Assembly (NCBI GenBank): GCA_934436435.1
Contig: CAKSAN010000013.1
Coordinates: 1 to 64,000 of the forward strand
Direction of reading: 5' to 3'
Length of the DNA stretch: 64,000 nucleotides
Source: an uncultured Acetatifactor sp.
Lineage (GTDB): Bacteria; Bacillota; Clostridia; Lachnospirales; Lachnospiraceae
Of the stretch, positions 8,582 to 16,133 are shown piece by piece. Under the pieces are notes generated by a model. The model saw only the letters and a program-made list of their open reading frames with translations. It had not been told where the DNA came from and made no database searches. The translations under genes were made by a program, and so were the position numbers. How positions within the stretch are numbered: position 1 is the first letter of the stretch; each line of letters begins with the position of its first letter.

Positions 8582-9787
8582 ATGAAGGTATTGATCACAA
8601 CGGACTGGTATAAGCCGGCCATCAATGGCGTCGTGACTTCGGTATGCAATCTGCGGGAGGAATTACAGCAAAGAGGACATGAAGTGAAGATTCTGACTCT
8701 GTCCCGGACAGCGCATTCCTATGAAGAAGAGGGAGTGATCTATATGGGCTCCGTGAATGCCGGATACATTTATCCGGGTGCCAGACTGCGGGTGTCTCCG
8801 GGACGCGAACTATATCGTAAGATTATAGAGTGGCAGCCTGACATCGTGCATTCCCAGTGCGAGTTTTCTACCTTTTTTATGGCAAAAAAGATCGCGGAGG
8901 AATGTAAGATCCCTCTGGTGCATACCTACCATACCGTATACGAAGATTATACTCACTATTTTTCTCCTTACAAAAAATGGGGCAGAGATATGGTACAGTT
9001 CCTGACAAGACGGATTTCCGAGAAAGTGGACAGCATGATCGCTCCCAGCACGAAAATCGAGACGCTGTTAAAGGGCTACAAGATCCAGTGTCCGGTGTCG
9101 GTAATCCCGTCGGGCATTGATCTGGAAAAATATGCAGCACAGTCCCGGACAAATGCCAGAGAGCGGATCCGCAGAAAATATGGAATTGCCAAGGAGACCA
9201 CATTGCTTTTGTATGTAGGTCGGCTGGCAAAAGAGAAAAATGTGGAAGAATTGCTGGAATATCAGCAGAAAGTACAGGAGAGCGGCACGATGCTGATGAT
9301 CGTGGGCGGCGGTCCTTATCTGGAGACTTTACGGAAAAAGGCAGCAGAACTGGGCGTGACGGACAGTGTTATTTTTACCGGGATGGTGGCGCCGGAGGAA
9401 GTGGCGTCCTATTACCCGGCGGGAGACCTGTTCGTCAGCGCTTCCACCAGCGAGACCCAGGGGCTTACCTATGCGGAAGCGCTGGCAGCAGGATTGCCGC
9501 TATTGTGTAGAAAGGATGAATGTCTGCGGGCTGTTGTGGAAGAGGGCAAAAACGGCTGGCAGTACCGGACAGAAGAGGAATTCCTGAAAGATCTGAAGGA
9601 CTGGAAGGAGAAAAATGGCGATGAACATAGAAGAATGTGCGGTTATGCAAAACAGTCCGCAGAAATATTTTCCAAAAAACGGTTTGCGGGAAGTGTGGAA
9701 CAATTATACGAACGACAGATCGAAGAAAAACAGGCCGAAAGAGAGAAGCACCTGGCAAAAGGCAGTCAATATTGCATCCTGGGTTAG
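8582..9787 (+). CDS. GT4 glycosyltransferase (diacylglycerol glucosyltransferase-like)
   Basis: GT-B fold, GT4-family glycosyltransferase of 401 residues. The N-terminus MKVLITTDWYKPAINGVVTS and the C-terminal donor-site motif SETQGLTYAEALAAG (E-x7-E type) match bacterial 1,2-diacylglycerol 3-glucosyltransferases, which make glycolipid anchors at the inner membrane face. The ATG at 8582 follows GGAAGGGAG; the longer ORF upstream runs through the promoter region and is rejected. The last 170 bases overlap the next gene in another frame. With the TVP38-like protein and the second glycosyltransferase it forms a small membrane-glycolipid operon. Confidence 0.85.
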   Translation: MKVLITTDWYKPAINGVVTSVCNLREELQQRGHEVKILTLSRTAHSYEEEGVIYMGSVNAGYIYPGARLRVSPGRELYRKIIEWQPDIVHSQCEFSTFFMAKKIAEECKIPLVHTYHTVYEDYTHYFSPYKKWGRDMVQFLTRRISEKVDSMIAPSTKIETLLKGYKIQCPVSVIPSGIDLEKYAAQSRTNARERIRRKYGIAKETTLLLYVGRLAKEKNVEELLEYQQKVQESGTMLMIVGGGPYLETLRKKAAELGVTDSVIFTGMVAPEEVASYYPAGDLFVSASTSETQGLTYAEALAAGLPLLCRKDECLRAVVEEGKNGWQYRTEEEFLKDLKDWKEKNGDEHRRMCGYAKQSAEIFSKKRFAGSVEQLYERQIEEKQAEREKHLAKGSQYCILG

Positions 9788-10331
9788 TCTGATCCTTTGC
9801 GGGGTGTTGGCTGTCTGGGGCTATCAGAGCGGCATTTTTCAATCGGTGGACACGATGCAACAGTTCGTGAATCGTTTTGGAATGGTGGGGGCTTTGATCT
9901 TCGTACTGATCCAGATTGTTCAGGTCGTATTTCCCATTATACCGGGAGGTATCAGCTGCCTGGCGGGTGTGCTGCTCTTTGGAGCGGTACCGGGATTTTT
10001 CTATAATTACATTGGAATCTGTATAGGCTCCTGTATCGCCTTTGGCATTGCCAGAAGTCTCGGAAGACCGGTATTATACAAAATGTTCCCGGAGAAAATG
10101 ATTGCAAAATATCTGACATGGACGGAGCAGAAAGGGAGATTTTTGAAATTATTTGCACTGGCGATCTTTCTGCCGGTGGCACCGGATGATTTTCTCTGCT
10201 ACCTCGCCGGGACGACGAACATGACATGGAAACAGTTCGTGGCAGTCATCTTTCTGGGGAAGCCTTTCTCCATTGCACTATACAGTCTTGGGTTGACGAC
10301 ACTGTTCCAGGTGATTTTCCATCTGGCATAG
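9615..10331 (+). CDS. TVP38/TMEM64 (DedA-like) membrane protein
   Basis: Polytopic membrane protein of the TVP38/TMEM64/SNARE-associated family, thought to act in lipid scrambling or membrane homeostasis. The hallmark region VFPIIPGGISCLAGVLLFG followed by GSCIAFGIARSLGR lies near residues 105-155, with about five or six hydrophobic segments. The start lies inside the upstream glycosyltransferase gene: AAGGAG (9605-9610) precedes ATG 9615 by four bases and an in-frame ATG 9621 by ten. No usable start exists after the upstream stop, so an overlap of roughly 170 bases appears real. The first 45 residues are charged and poorly family-like. Confidence 0.8.
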   Translation: MAMNIEECAVMQNSPQKYFPKNGLREVWNNYTNDRSKKNRPKERSTWQKAVNIASWVSLILCGVLAVWGYQSGIFQSVDTMQQFVNRFGMVGALIFVLIQIVQVVFPIIPGGISCLAGVLLFGAVPGFFYNYIGICIGSCIAFGIARSLGRPVLYKMFPEKMIAKYLTWTEQKGRFLKLFALAIFLPVAPDDFLCYLAGTTNMTWKQFVAVIFLGKPFSIALYSLGLTTLFQVIFHLA

Positions 10332-10368
10332 GAAAACAGTGTCAAGCTGTTGAGAGGCATGAGTATTT

Positions 10369-11373
10369 ATGAAAATATATATTTACAAAGGCGGACAGTC
10401 ACTGGTGGCAAAAAGCGGTGTTGGCAGCGCCATCCGTCATCAGGAAAAGATGCTGCGGGCGGCGGGAGTAACCGTGACGGATGTCTGGAAAGAGGCGGAT
10501 ATCGTACAGATCAATACCGTACTGCCCGATTCGCCTCTGGTAGCGCGGCTGGCCAGACGGCAGGGGAAAAAGGTCGTCTATTACGGACATTCCACCATGG
10601 AGGATTTTAAAAATTCCTTTATCGGTTCCAATTTGGCGGCACCCTTATTCAAAAAATGGATCTGCCATTGTTATCGACAGGGAGATCTGGTTATCACACC
10701 AACGGAATACTCCCGGGAATTATTGATGAGCTATGACTTGAACAGGGAGGTTTATGCACTGACCAACGGTGTGGACACCGAATTTTTCCACAAAACAGAA
10801 CAGGCCGGTGGACGATTCCGGATATTTTTCCGTCTTCCTGTGGATAAAAAAGTGGTCATATCCGCAGGACATCTTATTCACAGAAAAGGAATCGAGGATT
10901 TTCTGGAAATGGCAAGGAGAATGCCGGATGTTGTATTTCTATGGTTCGGAGGAGGTAACAATGCCCTGATTACGCCGGAGATCAAAAAGGCCGTGGCAGA
11001 GAAGCCGGAAAATGTGATTTTCGCCGGTTTCCTGCCTCCCAAGATCCTGCGGGACGCGTACTGCGGTGCGGATGCATTTGCTTTTTTCAGCTATGAAGAG
11101 ACGGAAGGGATCGTGGTACTGGAGGCATTATCCTGTGAGATTCCTGTGGTCGTGAGAGACATTCCGGTGTATGAAGGATGGCTTACCGACGGCAGGCAGG
11201 TGCGGAAAGCGACCAATCTGGATTCCTATGAGCAGGCGATCCGCGGCATCCTGTTCACAGAACCACGGGAAGAAGTGCAGCGCAGAACCCGGGCCGGCAG
11301 AAGCTTAGCGGAAGAACACAGCATGCAGGCGACAGGTGAGAAACTGTATCAGATCGAGCAGAAGCTTTTGTAG
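10369..11373 (+). CDS. GT4 glycosyltransferase
   Basis: Second GT4-family glycosyltransferase of the cluster, 334 residues. The N-terminal acceptor domain starts MKIYIYKGGQSLVAKSGVGSA. The C-terminal donor domain carries EETEGIVVLEALSCEIPVVV, the E-x7-E nucleotide-sugar signature, near residue 245. Such short GT4 enzymes next to a diacylglycerol glucosyltransferase usually add the second sugar of a diglycosyl-diacylglycerol; that role is inferred from context. It begins 37 bases after the TVP38-like gene. Confidence 0.82.
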   Translation: MKIYIYKGGQSLVAKSGVGSAIRHQEKMLRAAGVTVTDVWKEADIVQINTVLPDSPLVARLARRQGKKVVYYGHSTMEDFKNSFIGSNLAAPLFKKWICHCYRQGDLVITPTEYSRELLMSYDLNREVYALTNGVDTEFFHKTEQAGGRFRIFFRLPVDKKVVISAGHLIHRKGIEDFLEMARRMPDVVFLWFGGGNNALITPEIKKAVAEKPENVIFAGFLPPKILRDAYCGADAFAFFSYEETEGIVVLEALSCEIPVVVRDIPVYEGWLTDGRQVRKATNLDSYEQAIRGILFTEPREEVQRRTRAGRSLAEEHSMQATGEKLYQIEQKLL

Positions 11374-11440
11374 ACATCCCCCTTGCAAATTCAGAGCCTT
11401 TATCATAAAATGAGAGTACCTTACAAAGGAGGTGCTTACG

Positions 11441-11926
11441 ATGAACCTTGTAATTACTATCAGCCGAAGATTTGGAACAGGAGCCAGTCTGATCGCACAG
11501 GAGTTGTCTGAGAAACTGGGGGTGCCGGTATATGATAAGGCATACATAGAGCATGAGCTGGATGGAGACAGCTATGCTACGGAAGCGGAAGTCATTAAAG
11601 GGCTGGCGGAACATCCTTGTATTATTCTGGGACGCTGCGCATCCGAGATCCTGAAGGATCAGCCGAATGTGTTTAACGTGTATGTGTGCGCGGATAAGGA
11701 AGATCGTATTGAACGTATCATGAAGAAGGAAAGTCTTTCCCGCGATGAGGCGAAGAGCATGTTGGAGAAAAATGATGCGGAGCGCGCCGACTATTATTAT
11801 GAGAATACCGGTAAGGTGTGGGGCGATGTGAACAACTACCACATGATTCTGGATACCACCAAGCTGGGAATCGAGAACTGCGCGGATATTCTGATCCGGT
11901 ATTTTGAGAGAGTGGAAATTATATGA
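11441..11926 (+). CDS. Cytidylate-kinase-like family protein
   Basis: A 161-residue P-loop kinase-like protein. It opens with MNLVITISRRFGTGASLIAQELSEKLG, which corresponds to the Walker A region of the cytidylate-kinase-like family (usual form GSGG or GTGG), and has the NMP-kinase-like segment IERIMKKESLSRDEAKSML. It is shorter than the roughly 200 residues usual for the family. AAAGGAGG eight bases upstream fixes the ATG at 11441 rather than the GTG at 11432. The substrate is unknown. The promoter of the downstream structured RNA lies inside its last codons. Confidence 0.75.
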   Translation: MNLVITISRRFGTGASLIAQELSEKLGVPVYDKAYIEHELDGDSYATEAEVIKGLAEHPCIILGRCASEILKDQPNVFNVYVCADKEDRIERIMKKESLSRDEAKSMLEKNDAERADYYYENTGKVWGDVNNYHMILDTTKLGIENCADILIRYFERVEII

Positions 11927-11932
11927 TAGAAT
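11904..11932 (+). promoter_or_regulatory. Promoter of the structured RNA, copy 1
   Basis: TTGAGA (11904-11909), a 17-base spacer and TAGAAT (11927-11932). The expected transcription start, about 11939-11940, falls immediately before the first hairpin. The box overlaps the 3' end of the kinase-like gene. Confidence 0.5.
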
Positions 11933-11939
11933 AAACTCA

Positions 11940-12138
11940 CCCATAGAAAACTATAAGCGACTGCTGGCAGGCGGGTATAGTTTTCTATGAGGGGAGTAAA
12001 CGAACATGAGCAAGTAGGACGATAGTCCGGAGTGCGAATGTTCGTTACGATTTCGAGAGTATGCAGTACGAAGAAATCGTTTCGATTATAAATAGCGTAT
12101 GAGTTCAAAACAGATGCCCGGCACGGACATCTGTTTTT
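11940..12138 (+). ncRNA. Autonomous structured RNA, copy 1 of a two-copy family
   Basis: About 200 nt with three consecutive hairpins and an intrinsic terminator. P1 is a 14-base-pair stem (11942-11955 with 11976-11989) extended by CG and CTG/CAG pairs to a CTGG loop. P2 is CGAACAT/ATGTTCG (12001-12007 with 12038-12044). It holds an internal loop (GAGCAAGTA against GGAGTGCGA) and an inner GGAC-GATA-GTCC tetraloop. P3 is ACGATTTC/GAAATCGT (12047-12054 with 12073-12080), with a GAGA/GAA loop that could place tandem G-A pairs. The same order and loop sequences recur at 56973-57122 with different stem bases. No ORF is present. No known family (T-box, 6S, SRP, raiA or purine-type) was recognised. 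Confidence 0.65.
12107..12138 (+). terminator. Terminator of the structured RNA
   Basis: AACAGATG/CATCTGTT extended by CCG-GCA-CGG, followed by five T. It ends the transcript that begins near 11940. Confidence 0.85.
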
Positions 12139-12463
12139 GTATAAAAAACATTTTGATTAAAACAATAAAATCAATCAATAATGAAACAACATGAAGTTAA
12201 AAATATATTTTTAAATATAAGAAAAATTGATATAGGAAATTAAAATTTTTAATCAAATAATAAAACAACAGTATTCTGCTAAAAAATAACCTTTTTACGG
12301 GATTTATAAATATATGACGTAAATGTCATATTAAAATACATCAATTAACAAGATAAGAACATAACTTGCTTGTAAAATTTGTGAGTGTTAAGATAGTGCA
12401 ATCAGATAAATAAAAATCGTATGTTTTGAAAATAAAAAGTAATGATATGGCAGGAGGATTCCC
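12139..12463. promoter_or_regulatory. AT-rich regulatory region before leuA-araC
   Basis: About 325 bases with no ORF and very high A+T. It contains the inverted repeat TATGAC-GTAAAT-GTCATA (12313-12330), a plausible operator, and the palindrome TTAAAAATATATTTTTAA near 12195. A possible promoter is TTGCTT (12366-12371), 17 bases, TAAGAT (12389-12394). No T-box or leucine attenuator is visible. Because the downstream enzyme carries an AraC-type DNA-binding domain, the inverted repeat is a candidate autoregulatory site. Confidence 0.4.
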
Positions 12464-14470
12464 ATGAACAGCGCAGACATTGCAGCAAAATATCAGAAAA
12501 CTTATTTTATGCCCCCCGAAGTGACCTATGACTGGGTGAAGAAGGACAGCATTACCAAGCCCCCCATCTGGTGCAGCGTTGATCTGAGAGACGGTAACCA
12601 GGCACTGATCGATCCCATGAGTCTGGAAGATAAGCTGGAATTCTTTAAATTATTGGTAAAGATCGGTTTCAAGGAGATCGAGGTAGGTTTTCCCGCTTCT
12701 TCCGACACGGAGTACAATTTTATCCGTGCATTGATTGAGCGCAACATGATCCCGAATGACGTGACCATTCAGGTACTGACTCAGGCGAGAGAGCATATCA
12801 TCCGCAAGACCTTCGAGGCAGTCAAGGGTGCGCCCCACGCCGTGATCCATCTGTACAATTCTACTTCCGTAGAGCAGAGAGAACAGGTATTTAAGAAGGA
12901 TAAGGAAGCCATCAAGAAGCTGGCAGTAGACGGCGCCCGGATGTTAAAGAATCTGGCAGACGAGACCGAAGGTAACTTTACCTTCGAGTACAGCCCTGAG
13001 AGCTTTTCCCAGACCGAGGTGGATTATGCATTGGAAGTCTGCAATGCGGTACTGGATGTATGGAAGCCCACCGCTGACCGTAAGGCCATCATCAATCTGC
13101 CCACCACCGTACAGGTGGCAATGCCCCATGTATTTGCCTGTCAGGTAGAATATATGCACAAGCATTTGAAATATCGTGACAATGTAGTACTCAGCGTACA
13201 TCCTCATAACGACAGAGGCTGCGGCATCAGCGATGCGGAGTTCGGCGTACTGGCCGGAGCAGACCGTGTGGAGGGTACTTTGTTCGGCAACGGCGAGCGT
13301 ACCGGTAATGTGGATCTGGTAACTGTTGCATTGAATATGATGTGTCATGGTGTATATAGCGGACTGGATTTTTCCCATATCATGGAGATCCGTGAGGCTT
13401 ATGAGAACTTTACCGGTATGAAGGTACATGAGAGAGTTCCCTATGCGGGAGATCTGGTATTTACTGCATTTTCCGGATCCCATCAGGATGCCATCAGCAA
13501 AGGTATGGCATGGCAGAAGGAAGGCAAGACCGGCAAGCGCTGGGATATTCCTTATCTGCCCATTGATCCCGCGGATGTGGGAAGAGAGTACGAATCCGAT
13601 GTTATCCGTATCAACAGTGTATCCGGTAAGGGCGGCGTAGCATTCGTATTGAAGCAGCAGTTTGGTTTCTCACTGCCCGCGGCCATGAAGGAAGAGGTTG
13701 GTTACCTTGTAAAAGGTATCTCCGACAGACGCCATCAGGAGTTACTTCCCAAGGAGATTTATGCGATCTTCGAGGAAAATTATATTTACCCCCGCAGCAT
13801 CTTCAATATTCCGGAGTGCCACTTCAAGCAGGAGAACGGTATTCAGGCAGAGGTGACCATCGAGCAGGGCGGAGCTTCCAGAGCCATTACCACCATGGGT
13901 AACGGACGTCTGGATGCAGTCAGCAACGCTATCAAGACATACTTCGGTATTACCTACGAGTTGTCTGTATACGAAGAGCATGCAATTTCCAGAGGTTCCA
14001 ATTCCAAGGCAGCCACCTATGTAGGCATCGTTCATGATGGTAAATTTTACTGGGGTGTCGGTGTGGATGAAGATATTATCAAGAGTTCTATCGCCGCATT
14101 GGTGTCCGCAGTGAATAAACTGGCAGCAGAGCAGCATATTACTTCCGGCAGAGAAGAGCGGATCGTGGAGATCATCAGCTTCATCCAGAAGAATTATGTG
14201 GATGTGACGCTGGATATGCTGGTAGATACCTTCCATCTCTCCAAGCCTTATCTGTCCAAATACATTAAGGAAAAGGCCGGCATGACCTTCCAGGAAGTCG
14301 TTCGGGAAGAGCGTATGAAAAAGGCAAGAATGCTCTTAAAGGAGACCAACCAGACGGTAGAGACCATTGCAGCCAATGTAGGCTATGAGAACGTAGAGCA
14401 TTTTAACCGCCTGTTCAAAAAGGCATACGATATGACTCCGGTACAGTATCGGAAGCAAAGTGCAGAATAA
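12464..14470 (+). CDS. leuA: 2-isopropylmalate synthase fused to AraC-type DNA-binding domain
   Basis: Leucine pathway entry enzyme (acetyl-CoA plus 2-oxoisovalerate to 2-isopropylmalate) with an extra C-terminal transcription-factor domain; 668 residues. The catalytic HMGL-like barrel opens with CSVDLRDGNQALIDPM (about residues 38-53) and has the metal-binding HPHNDRG near residue 245. The LeuA allosteric (leucine-binding) domain spans about residues 430-555, including TIEQGGASRAITTMGNGRLDA. Residues about 560-668 form two helix-turn-helix motifs of AraC type (TLDMLVDTFHLSKPYLSKYIKEKAG, then VETIAANVGYENVEHFNRLFKK and TPVQYRK). Ordinary LeuA2-type enzymes end near 560 residues. AGGAGG precedes the ATG. 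No other leu gene is adjacent. The reading frame is continuous, with no sign of frameshift. Confidence 0.93.
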   Translation: MNSADIAAKYQKTYFMPPEVTYDWVKKDSITKPPIWCSVDLRDGNQALIDPMSLEDKLEFFKLLVKIGFKEIEVGFPASSDTEYNFIRALIERNMIPNDVTIQVLTQAREHIIRKTFEAVKGAPHAVIHLYNSTSVEQREQVFKKDKEAIKKLAVDGARMLKNLADETEGNFTFEYSPESFSQTEVDYALEVCNAVLDVWKPTADRKAIINLPTTVQVAMPHVFACQVEYMHKHLKYRDNVVLSVHPHNDRGCGISDAEFGVLAGADRVEGTLFGNGERTGNVDLVTVALNMMCHGVYSGLDFSHIMEIREAYENFTGMKVHERVPYAGDLVFTAFSGSHQDAISKGMAWQKEGKTGKRWDIPYLPIDPADVGREYESDVIRINSVSGKGGVAFVLKQQFGFSLPAAMKEEVGYLVKGISDRRHQELLPKEIYAIFEENYIYPRSIFNIPECHFKQENGIQAEVTIEQGGASRAITTMGNGRLDAVSNAIKTYFGITYELSVYEEHAISRGSNSKAATYVGIVHDGKFYWGVGVDEDIIKSSIAALVSAVNKLAAEQHITSGREERIVEIISFIQKNYVDVTLDMLVDTFHLSKPYLSKYIKEKAGMTFQEVVREERMKKARMLLKETNQTVETIAANVGYENVEHFNRLFKKAYDMTPVQYRKQSAE

Positions 14471-14472
14471 AT

Positions 14473-14691
14473 TGCCATGCCCATTCGCAGACACTAAAGT
14501 GCCTGCAAATGTACGGCTGTCGCCGTATAAAATCAAAAATAAAAACACGTCCTGTGAGCAAGCTCCCGGAGAGGTCTGCCATGCCCATTTGCAGACACTA
14601 AAGTGCCTGCAAATGTACGGCTGTCGCCGTATAAATCCAAAAATAAAAACACGTCCTCGTGAGCAAGCTCCCAGGGCGTGTTTTTATTTTT
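14473..14691 (+). repeat. Two-unit 104-bp tandem repeat ending in a terminator
   Basis: Two near-identical units start at 14473 and 14577. Each contains a hairpin around CACTAAAGTG (CATTTGCAG/CTGCAAATG in unit 2), a second hairpin TACGG-CTGTCG-CCGTA and the A-rich 5' arm of a terminator. Only the second unit has the matching 3' arm: 14639-14653 pairs with 14677-14691 (CGTG then T-rich), forming a strong, potentially bidirectional terminator for leuA. Unit 1 therefore looks like a duplicated terminator cut before its second arm. Confidence 0.8.
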
Positions 14692-14882
14692 GTCTTTGCA
14701 TGGCTCGTAGCTTTTAACATAATGACAGGTCTTAAAAACAAAAATAAGTAGAAATATTCATTTTTTTCGATTATGATGAAAACATAGAGCAAGAGAATTC
14801 GTATTCCGGCGGATGTCGGAGCGACAGGCGTGAGAAAACATAATTGGAAGGGGCTTACACAGTAAGCAGATAGGAGTAGAAA

Positions 14883-16052
14883 ATGGAAATGAAAGAGACG
14901 ATTCTGAAAACTTTCGCAGAAGTATTTGGAGATGCAGAGGGAGCCAAGGCTTATTTTGCACCGGGACGTGTGAATCTGATCGGTGAACATACCGACTATA
15001 ACGGCGGACATGTTTTCCCCTGCGCACTGACCATCGGTACTTATGGCGTAGCAAGAAAGAGAAACGACAATAAGCTGCGTTTCTATTCCATGAATTTTGC
15101 ACAGCTGGGAGTGATCGAATCTTCTCTGGATGATTTGGTACCCAGCAAGGAAGCAGGCTGGACCAATTATCCCAAGGGAGTGATCTGGGCGTTCGGTGAG
15201 AAGGGCATGAAAGTGACTTCCGGTATGGATCTGCTGTTAAACGGTAATATTCCCAACGGTTCCGGACTTTCCTCTTCCGCTTCCGTAGAAGTGCTGACCG
15301 GCTACATTCTGAGAGATTTCTTCGGATTTGATGTGACCAATCAGGATCTGGCCCTGATCGGACAGTTCTCCGAGAACAAATACAACAAGGTAAACTGCGG
15401 TATCATGGACCAGTTTGCCATTGCCATGGGTAAGAAAGACAACGCTATTTTCCTGGATACCGCAACGCTGGAATATGAGTATGCACCCATCCATCTGGAG
15501 AATGCGAAGATCGTTATTGCATGCAGCAACAAAAAGAGGGGTCTGGGAGATTCCAAGTACAACGAGCGCCGCAGTGAGTGTGAGACCGCGCTGGCAGAAT
15601 TGCAGCAGGTAGTGAAAATCAAGACGCTGGGCGATCTGGATGAGGAGACTTTTGAGAAGTTCAAATCTATTATCAAGAGTGATGTTCGCAGAAAGCGTGC
15701 AAAGCATGCGGTATACGAGAACCAGAGAACGATCCGCGCGGTAGAAGCTCTGAAAAACAATGATGTGAAGCTGTTCGGTGAACTGATGAATGCATCCCAT
15801 GTATCCCTGCGGGATGATTATGAAGTAACCGGTATCGAACTGGATACTCTGGTAGAGGAAGCATGGAAGGTAGACGGCGTCATCGGATCCCGTATGACCG
15901 GTGCCGGTTTCGGCGGATGTACCGTGAGCATCGTGAAGAATGAGGCTATCGACACCTTTATTGAGCAGGTAGGCAAGGCATACAAGGAAAAGATTGGCTA
16001 TGCAGCTGATTTCTATGTAGTAGAGATCGGTGATGGCCCCCAGACCCTGTAA
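14883..16052 (+). CDS. galK: Galactokinase
   Basis: Phosphorylates galactose to galactose-1-phosphate (Leloir pathway, cytosol). The 389-residue GHMP kinase has the galactokinase signature GRVNLIGEHTDYNGG (about residues 29-43), the ATP-binding PNGSGLSSSAS (about 124-134) and the C-terminal MTGAGFGGCT. AGGAG precedes the ATG. The 190 bases upstream, after the leuA terminator, contain TATGAT at 14772-14777 and a GC-richer stem-forming stretch (about 14785-14840), which may be a leader; it is not a recognised regulatory RNA. galT follows. Confidence 0.96.
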   Translation: MEMKETILKTFAEVFGDAEGAKAYFAPGRVNLIGEHTDYNGGHVFPCALTIGTYGVARKRNDNKLRFYSMNFAQLGVIESSLDDLVPSKEAGWTNYPKGVIWAFGEKGMKVTSGMDLLLNGNIPNGSGLSSSASVEVLTGYILRDFFGFDVTNQDLALIGQFSENKYNKVNCGIMDQFAIAMGKKDNAIFLDTATLEYEYAPIHLENAKIVIACSNKKRGLGDSKYNERRSECETALAELQQVVKIKTLGDLDEETFEKFKSIIKSDVRRKRAKHAVYENQRTIRAVEALKNNDVKLFGELMNASHVSLRDDYEVTGIELDTLVEEAWKVDGVIGSRMTGAGFGGCTVSIVKNEAIDTFIEQVGKAYKEKIGYAADFYVVEIGDGPQTL

Positions 16053-16133
16053 GAAAAAGTAAGGTTCCTACGAAAACAGAAAGTGAGTGCCGCGGAAAAT
16101 GTCCCAATGGCCCGGCGGCAGAATGGAGAAAAA

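Noticed and set aside
11934..12105. AACTCA/TGAGTT pairing as closing stem of the structured RNA
   Set aside because: The predicted transcription start (about 11939) would leave the 5' strand outside the RNA; the same holds for ACTGA/TCAGT at copy 2. Kept only as a possibility if transcription starts earlier.
11940..12463. T-box leader controlling leuA
   Set aside because: No TGGNACCGCG T-box sequence, and the terminator lies about 325 bases before the gene with a fresh AT-rich region between.
14772..14845. Third copy of the structured RNA before galK
   Set aside because: ACAT-AGAGCAAGA-hairpin-CGGCGG-ATGT is reminiscent of P2, but P1 is absent and P3 is at best a four-base stem, so the match is too weak.
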